NCBI GenBank assembly: GCA_903879875.1
Contig: CAIRNC010000133.1
Coordinates: 1 to 32,986 of the forward strand
Reading direction: 5' to 3'
DNA length: 32,986 nucleotides
DNA from: an uncultured Bacteroidota bacterium
Lineage (GTDB): Bacteria > Bacteroidota > Bacteroidia > Flavobacteriales > Flavobacteriaceae
In this document: positions 24,941 through 32,986 of the stretch, piece by piece
Layout of the letters: every line of letters starts with the position of its first letter
How positions within the stretch are numbered: position 1 is the first letter of the stretch
The notes under the pieces: model-generated
What the model saw: the letters and a program-made list of their open reading frames with translations, nothing else
Database searches by the model: none
Told to the model about the DNA's origin: nothing
Program-made: the position numbers and the translations under genes

Positions 24941-26983
24941 TTACCAAATTTTAACTCTATTTTCTGGAGCTAGAAACAACGAATCGGTTGGTTTAATATG
25001 GAAAGCTTCGTAAAATTCAGGTACATTTCTTACCACACCATTTACTCTAAATTTCGCAGGAGAATGCGGGTCATTGGCCACTTGGCTTCTTAATGCTTCT
25101 TCTCTTTCTTTGCTGTTCCACGATTGGGCATAGCCAATAAACACTCTTTGATCACCAGTAAATTTATCCATTACAGGTGCTTTTTTACCATTAAGGCTCA
25201 TTTTATAGGCTTTTATTGCAATGGATAATCCACCAAGATCGCCAATGTTTTCGCCAAGTGTAAAAGCGCCGTTTATTGTAAGGTCTTTAAAGACATGAAA
25301 GCTATTGTATTGTGCAATTAAAGCCGTTGTTTTTTGTTTAAATGCCACTTGATCTTTCGGTGTCCACCAGTTTCTCATTACGCCATTTCCGTCAAAAGCA
25401 CTTCCTTGATCATCAAAACCATGCCCAATTTCGTGTCCGATTACAGCTCCAATACTTCCATAGTTGACAGCATCTTCTACATTCATATCAAAAAATGGAG
25501 GTTGCAATATAGCGGCTGGAAATACAATTTCATTTAGGGTTGGATTGTAATACGCATTTACCGTTTGTGGCGTCATGCCCCATTCGGTTCGGTCAACTGG
25601 TTTTCCTAGTTTGTTGAGGTTTCGATTGTATTCAAAAGCGACTGCTCTTACTAAATTACCATACAAATCATTTTTGTCAATTTTCAAAGTAGAGTAGTCT
25701 TTCCATTTGTCTGGATAACCTATTTTTAACATAAATTTATCCAATTTAGCCAAAGCCTCTGATTTGGTTACTGGCGTCATCCAATCTAATTTTTTGATGC
25801 TTTCGGCATACGATTTCAATAGATTTTTAACCAATACCGTCATTCGAGATTTAGCTTCAGGCGAAAAGTGTTCTTTCACATATACTTTTCCAACAATTTC
25901 TCCAAGAAATGAATTTACTTGGTTCACACCTCTTCGCCATTGTGGTTTTTGCTCTTTGATACCGTACAATGTTTTTCCATAAAAATCGAAATTTTCTTTG
26001 TCTAATGCCGCCGTTAAATTGGTTGCATTGCCGTGAAGAAGTCCCCATTTCAAATAAGTTTTCCAAGTTGCGATTGGCGTGTTTTTGATGATAGTATTCA
26101 ATTCTTTCATATAGGCAACTTGACTTACAATAATATTTTCTTGTTTATCAAATCCAGCGGCTTTCAGCATGGCAGCCCAATTAAAATCAGGCATTAATTG
26201 ACTTAGATTTTTAGTGGCATATTTGTTATACAAAGCTACAGCATCTCTTGCATCTTCTTTTTTCATTTGTTTTGACGCAAGTGTGGTTTCCAATTTCATG
26301 ATAGTATTTGCATCTTCTTTTGCCATTTTGTTTCCCGCCAATAGCAACATATTAGTGATATGTGTTACATATTTAGCACGAATTTCTTTGGATTTTTCAT
26401 CTTGAAGCAAATAATATTCCCTGTCTGGTAAACCAAGTCCACCTTGCCACATACCTGAAATGTATTTGGTTGGATCTTTGGCGTCTTCTGTAACATAAAT
26501 AGAAAAGGGAATGTTTTCGCCATTTTTGTTACTAACTCCAAAGTAGGTTGCCAAATCGGTATAAGTAGCGATGGCATCAATTGTATTGTTTTCGGCGGTT
26601 AACGGAGATAGTCCTTTTGCATCTCTTGTTTTGGAATCCATAAACGAATGGTAAAAATCGCCTATTTTTTGTTCGTCTGATCCGTTTTCAAAATTGCCTT
26701 TTGCTGCAGCTTCAATGATTTTTTTCACATCCACTTGCGATTGGTCGTCTAAAATTTCAAAAATTCCATAAGAAGCTTTGTCTGCAGGAATTTGATGATT
26801 TTTCACCCAGCTTCCGTTGACATAAGCATCAAAATTGTCTCCAGGATTCACGAGGGTATCCATGTTTTTTAAAATCACTCCTGAAAGTAAAGGAGCTTTT
26901 TTTTCGGTTTTGTTACAAGAAGCAAGCAATAGTAGGCTTGAAGCGAGTATAGAAACGCCGATTTTCATTGGTTTGGTTGTCAT
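24941..26983 (-). CDS. M13 family (neprilysin-like) zinc metallopeptidase, lipoprotein
   Basis: A 680-residue exported endopeptidase, PepO/neprilysin type, that cuts peptides. From the preferred ATG at 26983 the protein starts MTTKPMKIGVSILASSLLLLASC, a lipoprotein signal with the lipobox Cys at residue 23, so it is anchored in a membrane. The N-terminal M13 domain begins NMDTLVNPGDNFDAYVNGSW. The zinc site is HEIGH (about 514-518) with the third ligand Glu in ENIGDLGG (about 576). Also seen: VNAYYNP before the zinc helix, FDDQGSAFDGNG after it, and C-terminal NVPEFYEAFHIKPTDSLFL. The frame extends to a TTG at 27004, but that lies in the -7 box, so it is rejected. Confidence 0.92.
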   Translation of the reverse strand: MTTKPMKIGVSILASSLLLLASCNKTEKKAPLLSGVILKNMDTLVNPGDNFDAYVNGSWVKNHQIPADKASYGIFEILDDQSQVDVKKIIEAAAKGNFENGSDEQKIGDFYHSFMDSKTRDAKGLSPLTAENNTIDAIATYTDLATYFGVSNKNGENIPFSIYVTEDAKDPTKYISGMWQGGLGLPDREYYLLQDEKSKEIRAKYVTHITNMLLLAGNKMAKEDANTIMKLETTLASKQMKKEDARDAVALYNKYATKNLSQLMPDFNWAAMLKAAGFDKQENIIVSQVAYMKELNTIIKNTPIATWKTYLKWGLLHGNATNLTAALDKENFDFYGKTLYGIKEQKPQWRRGVNQVNSFLGEIVGKVYVKEHFSPEAKSRMTVLVKNLLKSYAESIKKLDWMTPVTKSEALAKLDKFMLKIGYPDKWKDYSTLKIDKNDLYGNLVRAVAFEYNRNLNKLGKPVDRTEWGMTPQTVNAYYNPTLNEIVFPAAILQPPFFDMNVEDAVNYGSIGAVIGHEIGHGFDDQGSAFDGNGVMRNWWTPKDQVAFKQKTTALIAQYNSFHVFKDLTINGAFTLGENIGDLGGLSIAIKAYKMSLNGKKAPVMDKFTGDQRVFIGYAQSWNSKEREEALRSQVANDPHSPAKFRVNGVVRNVPEFYEAFHIKPTDSLFLAPENRVKIW

Positions 26984-27001
26984 ATTTTTATAATTTGAAT
27001 T

Positions 27002-27009
27002 CAAAAGTA
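27002..27009 (-). promoter_or_regulatory. -7 box for the M13 peptidase gene
   Basis: Minus-strand TACTTTTG, an exact TAnnTTTG match, overlapping the TTG that would begin the longer reading frame. It fixes the start at 26983 with a leader near 12 nt. Confidence 0.65.
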
Positions 27010-27139
27010 GTAAAAACCAATTGTTTTTTGTGTAATTATGAATTTAAAACAAATATTAATCTTCAACAATAGTGTGATGTTATGAAAAATTGGAGGCTAA
27101 AAACAGTACTTTTACATCAGAAACACTAAGTTAGTTTGT

Positions 27140-27601
27140 ATGCAAATAAGCACCATTAAATTTAAAATTATTGCACTTTTTAAGCAAGGTTTGTCGGCAA
27201 AAGAAGTCGCGCAAAGCATTTTGGTTGCTGCAATTATTTCTATAATCCCAATTCTGGGAGTTAGCACTTTTTTAATCACTATGCTTTCGATAAAATGGAA
27301 GTTGAATTTGCCAATTATGATTGCATTGAGTTACGTTATGTGGCCTGTTCAAATCGTATTGATAATTCCTTTTATTAGCATTGGAGCAACTGTTTTTGGC
27401 GTTGCTCAAAGCGAGCATTCCATAGATGAAATTGTGCTTTCATTTCAGAACAGTTTTTTTAAAACGCTTAGCAATTTGTCTTTTGAGTTGCTTTGTGGTT
27501 TTGGCGGATGGTTGCTAACAGTAGTTCCTGTGGCAATTTTTATTAATGTTGTAATGGTTTTCTTGTTTAGAATGGTCGCTAAAAAAAGTGAAATAATTTA
27601 A
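27140..27601 (+). CDS. DUF2062 domain membrane protein
   Basis: A 153-residue membrane protein. After the amphipathic LFKQGLSAKEVAQSILVA, which matches the start of DUF2062, come segments at about 31-50 (AAIISIIPILGVSTFLITML), 57-84 (IMIALSYVMWPVQIVLIIPF) and 120-145. The IPILGVST and N-L-P-x-M-IALSY-x-x-W-P motifs are typical of the family. Function is unknown; domain members occur alone or fused to glycosyltransferases in envelope biogenesis loci. It starts 135 bases from the divergent M13 gene and ends five bases before the convergent LpxH-like gene. Confidence 0.75.
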   Translation: MQISTIKFKIIALFKQGLSAKEVAQSILVAAIISIIPILGVSTFLITMLSIKWKLNLPIMIALSYVMWPVQIVLIIPFISIGATVFGVAQSEHSIDEIVLSFQNSFFKTLSNLSFELLCGFGGWLLTVVPVAIFINVVMVFLFRMVAKKSEII

Positions 27602-27606
27602 TATAA

Positions 27607-28362
27607 TTATTCAAAAGTTTTTAATTCGAATGTAGTCCCATCAAAAACACCATAAGTAAAATAACTGATCCAATCCCCAAGATTAACATATTCGGAATTT
27701 TCTCCAATTTTAAGAATCATTGGTAAATGGCGGTGACCGAAAACTAAAAAATTATAGGGTTTGAGTTCCAATTTTCGTTTGGCATATAACACCAACCATT
27801 CCTTGTCGTCTCCCAAATAGTTGACATCTTCGGCACCAGAAATCAGTTTGTTTTTTACGGAAAGATGATGCCCTAATTGCATTCCGATATCTGGATGAAG
27901 CCATCGAAACAGCCATTTTGAAACAGGATTCGTAAACACTTTTTTCATTCGCTTGTAGCTTTTGTCGCCGGGTCCTTTTCCATCGCCATGACCAATTAGA
28001 AACGTTTTCTCTCCAAAAGTAAATTCTTTGTTATAATGGTAAATGGGGATATTTAGTTCTGTTTGAAAATAGTCTGCCATCCACAAATCGTGGTTGCCAA
28101 CAAAAAAATGAATTGGAATGCCGCTATCTCTGATTTCTGCTAGTTTACCTAAAACTCTTACAAATCCTTTTGGCACAACTGTTTTGTATTCAAACCAAAA
28201 GTCAAATAAATCGCCTAGGATAAAAATAGCCGCTGCATCTTTTTTAATTTCGTCAAGCCAAGCAACAAATTTTTTTTCTCTTGGCAAACTCAACTCAGAT
28301 GTCGGTGCGCCAAAATGTTGATCGGAAGCAAAATAGATTTTTTTACCGGAAGTCATTTCCAT
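27607..28362 (-). CDS. lpxH: UDP-2,3-diacylglucosamine diphosphatase (LpxH-like metallophosphatase)
   Basis: A 251-residue calcineurin-like phosphoesterase. LpxH releases UMP from UDP-2,3-diacylglucosamine to give lipid X in lipid A synthesis, at the cytoplasmic face of the inner membrane. Metal-ligand motifs occur in order: D-x-H in FASDQHFG (about residue 14), ILGDLFDFWFEYK (about 48), FVGNHDLWM (about 87), LIGHGDGKGPGDKSYKR (about 122) and VFGHRHLPM (about 208). The motif order and length fit the Bacteroidetes LpxH-type clade. A related phosphoesterase with another substrate is possible. A -7 box lies 19 bases upstream. Confidence 0.85.
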   Translation of the reverse strand: MEMTSGKKIYFASDQHFGAPTSELSLPREKKFVAWLDEIKKDAAAIFILGDLFDFWFEYKTVVPKGFVRVLGKLAEIRDSGIPIHFFVGNHDLWMADYFQTELNIPIYHYNKEFTFGEKTFLIGHGDGKGPGDKSYKRMKKVFTNPVSKWLFRWLHPDIGMQLGHHLSVKNKLISGAEDVNYLGDDKEWLVLYAKRKLELKPYNFLVFGHRHLPMILKIGENSEYVNLGDWISYFTYGVFDGTTFELKTFE

Positions 28363-28380
28363 GAAATAAATTTAAGATTC

Positions 28381-28388
28381 CAAAGATA
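28381..28388 (-). promoter_or_regulatory. -7 box for lpxH
   Basis: Minus-strand TATCTTTG, an exact TAnnTTTG match, 19 bases before the lpxH ATG. The remaining 28389-28553 is AT-rich with no supported gene. Confidence 0.6.
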
Positions 28389-28553
28389 GGAAATGATAAT
28401 TAAATCTTTTGATATTAAAAATGTAAAAATTATTTATTTGGAATCTAATTTGTTTATTTATCAATATTATTTATTTATATCGAATTTTGTGTCGTTATAT
28501 CTCAGTGATATTGTTAATTGTGTTGCATTAATTGTTTTTCTGATATATTTCAC

Positions 28554-28561
28554 TAAATTTG
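28554..28561 (+). promoter_or_regulatory. -7 box for the large adhesin-like gene
   Basis: TAAATTTG, an exact TAnnTTTG match, ending 43 bases before the ATG at 28605. Confidence 0.5.
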
Positions 28562-28604
28562 AATTTTTAAATACATCTATACCAACCATAAAACTTTTCA
28601 TTTT

Positions 28605-31600
28605 ATGAAAAAAATTATCTTAGTACTTTCGATTTTATTAGTTTCATTATCAAGTTATGCTCAATTTTCCTATCCTGGACTTGGAGAAGGTTTTGAAGCT
28701 TCATCTACAACTTTGCCTTCCGGATGGAATCAGTATCAAAATGCTACTGGTCCTCTTCAATTTTGGAAAATTAGCAGTTTAGTAGTTGCTCCTCCGAACC
28801 AAGCAATATGTGAAGGCTTAAATGCTGCTTTTATTGATAGAGAAAATATAGGTATAGGTAATACCTCTGAGGATTATTTAGTTACTCCTCAGACTCTAGT
28901 TCCATCAAATCCTCAAATAAAGTTTTTTTCAAGACAAGGATTTACGGCTGAACTAGGAACCAAATACCGTTTAATGGTTTCTACAAATGCCGATCCTTCC
29001 TTGTTGAGTGCTTATGTTCTTTTGAAAGAATGGACAGAAACAGAAATGAACACCGATTTTAATGTTTGTCAAGAACAAGTTTTTGATGTTCCAGCCACTT
29101 ATGTAAATCAAAATGTATATTTTGCTTTTGTGAAAGTAATTACTCAAACAGTAGCAGGAGCCGCAGGAGATCGATGGTTTTTAGATTTAATACGAATCAA
29201 TTCCAAATGTTTAGCCCCAACTTTACCAACAGCAACAAACATTGCAGCCACATCAGCTACTTTAAGCTGGACAATGCCTGCTGGTTCAACCGCTACATCA
29301 TGGGATGTAGAAATTTATACAGGAGCACCTACGGGAACACCAACTTATACAGGAGTATCAAATTCTTTTAATGTAACCGGATTAACACCTAATACCGCCT
29401 ATCAATTTTGTGTAAGATCCAATTGTTCGGCTACCAATCAGAGTGCATGGGTATGTGGTTCTAATATTCAAACCACTCCTTTAGGTGCATTATGTAATGG
29501 ATCCATTCCAATAACTACTTTACCTTATACGCATTCAGAAAATACAGGAAATATAGGGAACTATTACAATACCCAACAGGCAGGTACCTTATGTGGCGCT
29601 TCGCCAGCAGCTACAAATTATGTGGCAGGGAATGATGTTTTTTATGCTTACACTCCTGCTTTTAGTGGGCCAATTAGTATAAAAATGACACCAACTGGAC
29701 CTAACTCATCCGTTTTTGTTTTTTCAGGATGTCCAACCTTAGGCAACTGTTTGGCAGGAGTAGCGAATGCCAATTCAAACATACGTATAATTGACCCATT
29801 TGTAGTAACCGCTGGTACAACCTATTATATTTTGGTTTCTTCTAATGCCACTACGCCAACAATTGGCTACACCTTAGTTATACAAAGAGAACCGTGTAAC
29901 CCACCAGTTGGATTGCCTGTAGCAAACATTACCACCACATCAGCAGATTTAAGTTGGACTAATCCAACCTCGGCAACGATGTGGGAATATGTAGTGCAAC
30001 CTTTAGGAACTTCTATTCCTACAGGAGTAGGCACTCAAGTTTTAACAAATTCTAATGTGTCTGTTTCTGGTCTAACTCCAGCGACCCAATATCAATATTG
30101 GATACGTTCTGATTGTGGAGGAGGGCTTTTTAGCTCATGGAATGGCCCTTATCCGTTCAATACCTTAATATGTAATGCAGTAGATCAATGTACTTATACC
30201 TTTAGAATGAGTGCATCAACAGGTGCAGGTTGGAATGGTGCAAGAATGGATGTAAGACAAAACGGCATTGTTGTAGCTACCATAGGTTCTACATTTACAA
30301 CAGGTCTAGGGCCAGTTGATGTAACAGTTCAATTATGTAAAAATGTACCCTTTGATTTGTTTTGGACAACCGCAGGAACACAACCTGCACGATGTATTGT
30401 AGCAGTGATTAATTCATTTGGACAAACATTATACACTAAACCTGCAGGAACGAGTGGAGTTGGTCAAGTTGTTTATGGGAACACAGTAAACTGTGATACA
30501 CCTGTATGTACAATTCCACCAATAGCTATAGCAGCAGGATCAATAACAACAGAAACGGCTTCAATAAGTTGGACATCACCAGGCACAGCACCAACATATA
30601 ATTATGATATTTATGTTGTACCAACAGGATCGTTGGCACCAACTTCAAGCACAACACCAACGTATGCTAATGTAACTACAAATCCTTTTACGATCTCTGG
30701 CTTATTGCACGACACTTCATATTGTGTCTATGTACGAGTGGTATGTCCGTTGAATTCAGATTGGGCTTCATTTTGTAGTTTTACTACTTTGGCATCATGT
30801 TTTAAACCAACGAGTCCAGTCATAACAGCGGGAAGTATAACAGCTACAAGCGCTACATTTACATGGGTAAATGGCGACCCAGCTGACACACAATGGGAAT
30901 TTTTATTGATTCCAAGTCAAACTGCACCACCAACGCCATTATCAACGGATGCTGCCACCTACACGGGGGCAACAGTAGTAAGTCCATTTACGCCAACTCT
31001 AACTCCAATGACCATTTATTACGCTTATGTAAGAACGGTTTGTTCGGGAACAGATAAGAGTAGTTGGACTCCTTATGCTGTTTTCAACACTACATGTGGA
31101 GGAGCAACCTGTAACTACAAATTCTTTCCTACAACAATTACTGGTTCAGGTAATACTTGGAATGGTGGAAGAATACAAGTAAAACAAAACGGAATTGTGG
31201 TTGGTACAATAGGAACAAGTGCAATTAATAATTTAGCAGGAGTTTCAGTCTCATTATGTACAGGAGTGCCTTATGAATTGTATTGGAGCGTAGCAGGAAC
31301 AGCCCCAGATAACATTGGTTTAACAATTCAAAACCCGTTTTTAGATGTAATATATACCAAAACACCAGCCACAGGAACGCCTTTAACAACATTGTTTACA
31401 GACACCGCCAATTGTACCCCAGCACCATGTTCAAAACCAACATTGATGACAGCGGTTCCAAGCGCAACAAGTGCCGTATTGAATTGGACAGACAATTCAT
31501 TACCACCTTCAACATCATTTGATTTATACATCGTACTAACAGGAGGACCTGCACCAATAAATGTGCCGCCAACCGCACCAACTATTTCTGGAGTTACCAA

Positions 31601-32986
31601 TCCATATACTTTAACAACATTCAATGGATTACCATTATTACAATCAACTTCTTACACTTATTATGTAAGAGCCAATTGCGGTGGTACAGAACATAGTGCT
31701 TGGACGGTATTAACACCAACCACATTTATTACCACTCCATTGAACGATGAGTGTGTAAACGCAACACCAGTAACCGTTAATACAGGTCAAACATGTGTAG
31801 CCACAAATACAGTAAATGCCACTACTTATGGAGCAACAGCTTCGTTACCTGTATTAACACCAGCATTAACAGGTGTAGGTTGTGGACAAACCAACAGAGA
31901 CGTTTGGTTTAGTTTTGTAGCAGGAGCGGTATCACAAACGATAAACTTAAATAATATCGTAGGTACACCAGCAGCAACAACTATTAATCATAGTGTTTTT
32001 TCAGGACCGTGTGCTAACTTAACAAAACTATATTGCAGCACAGCAGCAACAAGCATTGCTACAGGATTAACAGTTGGTCAAACGTATTATATAAGAGTTT
32101 ATACCACATCAGCTACAGCTGTACAATCGGCAACATTTAGTCTTTGTATCACTTCACCACCAGCCAACGATGAGTGTCTTAATGCTATCAACGTACCAGT
32201 AAATACAGGACAAAACTGTATGCCAGCCAACAATGTACATGGCAATACCTTTGGCGCAACAACTTCTTTGCCAGCAGTAACAGGAACAGGTTGTGGTACA
32301 TCAGACGATGATGTTTGGTATAGTTTTGTAGCCACAGCCACCTCACAATCTATAAATATAAATAGCATTGTCGGAACACCAACAACAGTAACAATAAATC
32401 ACACTGTTTTCTCTGGAGTATGCGGTACTTTAACAAAACTATATTGCAGCACAAGTGCAAGTAGTGGAGCTACAGGATTGACAGTAGGAGCAACCTATTA
32501 CATAAGAGTATATACCTCAGGAAGTACCGTAGGTCAAGCCGCGGAATTTGATATGTGTATCACCTCTCCACCAGCCAATGATGAATGCACAGGAGCTGTA
32601 AATGTACCAGTGAATTCAAATCAAATTTGCACACAAAGTGTGGCAGGAAACACATTAGGTGGTACACCTTCATTACCAGCATTGACAGGTACGGGTTGTG
32701 GTACATCGGATGATGATGTTTGGTATAGTTTTGTAGCTACAAATAACATCCATATGATTGATTTGAGTAGCATAGTACCATCTCCAAGTACAGCTACAGT
32801 AACATTAAATCACACCGTATTCTCAGGTACTTGTCCAGGAGCATTAGTGAAATTATATTGTAGTGCGACAACGCAGAGTGTGGCTACAGGATTAGTAGTT
32901 GGACAAACTTATTACATAAGAGTTTACACTTCAGGTAGCACTGCAGGGCAATCGGCTACTTTTAATATTTGTATACAAACGCCGCC
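28605..32986 (+). CDS. Giant modular secreted adhesin-like protein with fibronectin type III domains (3' end outside window)
   Basis: An open frame of more than 1,460 codons with no stop before the window ends. Signal peptide MKKIILVLSILLVSLSSYAQ. Residues about 24-205: choice-of-anchor-J/cleaved-adhesin-like domain (GFEASSTTLPSGWNQ, EDYLVTPQ, DRWFLDLIRI). Then five FnIII-like domains at about 201-295, 430-521, 634-728, 732-829 and 942-1044, with hallmarks such as SATLSWT, GLTPNTAYQFCVRSNC. Other modules separate most of them: an all-beta DVFYAYTP module (about 296-429), and two similar WNGARMDVRQNGIVV / WNGGRIQVKQNGIVV modules (522-633 and 830-941). From residue 1047 come three tandem NDEC...DVWYSFVA modules. 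Surface export by T9SS is inferred; the sorting signal would be beyond the window. Likely adhesin or matrix-binding; target unknown. Thr/Ala-rich composition. Confidence 0.85.
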   Translation, partial: MKKIILVLSILLVSLSSYAQFSYPGLGEGFEASSTTLPSGWNQYQNATGPLQFWKISSLVVAPPNQAICEGLNAAFIDRENIGIGNTSEDYLVTPQTLVPSNPQIKFFSRQGFTAELGTKYRLMVSTNADPSLLSAYVLLKEWTETEMNTDFNVCQEQVFDVPATYVNQNVYFAFVKVITQTVAGAAGDRWFLDLIRINSKCLAPTLPTATNIAATSATLSWTMPAGSTATSWDVEIYTGAPTGTPTYTGVSNSFNVTGLTPNTAYQFCVRSNCSATNQSAWVCGSNIQTTPLGALCNGSIPITTLPYTHSENTGNIGNYYNTQQAGTLCGASPAATNYVAGNDVFYAYTPAFSGPISIKMTPTGPNSSVFVFSGCPTLGNCLAGVANANSNIRIIDPFVVTAGTTYYILVSSNATTPTIGYTLVIQREPCNPPVGLPVANITTTSADLSWTNPTSATMWEYVVQPLGTSIPTGVGTQVLTNSNVSVSGLTPATQYQYWIRSDCGGGLFSSWNGPYPFNTLICNAVDQCTYTFRMSASTGAGWNGARMDVRQNGIVVATIGSTFTTGLGPVDVTVQLCKNVPFDLFWTTAGTQPARCIVAVINSFGQTLYTKPAGTSGVGQVVYGNTVNCDTPVCTIPPIAIAAGSITTETASISWTSPGTAPTYNYDIYVVPTGSLAPTSSTTPTYANVTTNPFTISGLLHDTSYCVYVRVVCPLNSDWASFCSFTTLASCFKPTSPVITAGSITATSATFTWVNGDPADTQWEFLLIPSQTAPPTPLSTDAATYTGATVVSPFTPTLTPMTIYYAYVRTVCSGTDKSSWTPYAVFNTTCGGATCNYKFFPTTITGSGNTWNGGRIQVKQNGIVVGTIGTSAINNLAGVSVSLCTGVPYELYWSVAGTAPDNIGLTIQNPFLDVIYTKTPATGTPLTTLFTDTANCTPAPCSKPTLMTAVPSATSAVLNWTDNSLPPSTSFDLYIVLTGGPAPINVPPTAPTISGVTNPYTLTTFNGLPLLQSTSYTYYVRANCGGTEHSAWTVLTPTTFITTPLNDECVNATPVTVNTGQTCVATNTVNATTYGATASLPVLTPALTGVGCGQTNRDVWFSFVAGAVSQTINLNNIVGTPAATTINHSVFSGPCANLTKLYCSTAATSIATGLTVGQTYYIRVYTTSATAVQSATFSLCITSPPANDECLNAINVPVNTGQNCMPANNVHGNTFGATTSLPAVTGTGCGTSDDDVWYSFVATATSQSININSIVGTPTTVTINHTVFSGVCGTLTKLYCSTSASSGATGLTVGATYYIRVYTSGSTVGQAAEFDMCITSPPANDECTGAVNVPVNSNQICTQSVAGNTLGGTPSLPALTGTGCGTSDDDVWYSFVATNNIHMIDLSSIVPSPSTATVTLNHTVFSGTCPGALVKLYCSATTQSVATGLVVGQTYYIRVYTSGSTAGQSATFNICIQTP
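31743..32986 (+). repeat. Three tandem NDEC / DVWYSFVA modules in the adhesin gene
   Basis: Copies begin near 31743, 32166 and 32577 (spacing 423 and 411 bases, 141 and 137 codons). Each starts N-D-E-C, has GCG-T-DDDVWYSFVA (copy 1: GCGQTNRDVWFSFVA), a NHTVFSG turn, L-KLYCS, and G-TYYIRVYT before a short linker TSPPA. Copies 2 and 3 are nearly identical in DNA around 32290-32340 and 32694-32744. The window ends where a fourth copy would begin. Confidence 0.75.

Noticed and set aside
26984..27004. Upstream TTG start for the M13 peptidase
   Set aside because: It overlaps the TACTTTTG box; the ATG at 26983 starts a proper lipoprotein signal.
31328..32368. Minus-strand frames of 60-98 codons opposite the adhesin
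   Set aside because: The plus-strand frame is continuous for more than 1,460 codons with clear domains; the minus frames come from its biased composition.
1..32986. A hidden defence, toxin-antitoxin, biosynthetic or phage system
   Set aside because: I looked for nucleases, reverse transcriptases, methylases, small toxin pairs, transposases and NRPS/PKS clusters. Only the lone ketoacyl synthase beside bioA was found, so such a claim is not supported.

Overview
The window looks like chromosomal DNA from a member of the Flavobacteriaceae, most likely Flavobacterium or a close relative. The evidence is low GC, TTG/GTG starts in addition to ATG, repeated TAnnTTTG promoter -7 boxes typical of Bacteroidetes, several large secreted proteins with type IX secretion (T9SS) type C-terminal signals, a PorZ-type T9SS component, and Bacteroidetes-style lipid A and cell-surface genes. 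I see no tRNA, rRNA, CRISPR array, insertion sequence or prophage.

Layout. 1-1.4 kb: the end of bioA, then a stand-alone ketoacyl synthase in what looks like the same operon. 1.4-2.6 kb: minus-strand tsaB-recX pair. 3-5.5 kb: a large secreted protein with an ice-binding (DUF3494) head. 5.8-8.1 kb: Prc-type carboxy-terminal processing protease. 8.2-10.5 kb: surE, a small membrane protein and a trans-sulfuration PLP enzyme. 10.6-12.9 kb: an outer-membrane-like protein divergent from gdhA; a perfect 12-bp palindrome sits just after the gdhA promoter. 13.1-18.5 kb: porZ-like gene, recO, and a seven-repeat secreted protein, separated by unusually repeat-rich intergenic DNA. 18.8-24.9 kb: S9 peptidase, a small orphan membrane protein, SGNH hydrolase, gpsA and an M20-type amidohydrolase. 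24.9-28.4 kb: M13 metallopeptidase lipoprotein, DUF2062 membrane protein and an LpxH-like phosphatase. 28.6 kb to the end: a giant multidomain adhesin-like gene that runs off the window.

How it fits together. Many genes belong to the cell envelope: surface export (porZ and three probable T9SS cargo proteins), periplasmic or outer-membrane proteolysis (Prc, S9, M13), lipid precursor supply (gpsA, the LpxH-like enzyme), and housekeeping (tsaB, recX, recO, surE, gdhA). I do not see a convincing undescribed multigene system. The least explained items are the three repeat islands at 15.3-18.8 kb, including an inverted pair of 7-bp arrays, the palindromic site at gdhA, the ketoacyl synthase beside bioA, and the modular architecture of the terminal adhesin. 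Mapping the -7 boxes also corrects several starts (tsaB, the PLP enzyme, the M13 peptidase, the outer-membrane protein), because the longer reading frames begin inside, or only a few bases after, their own promoters.
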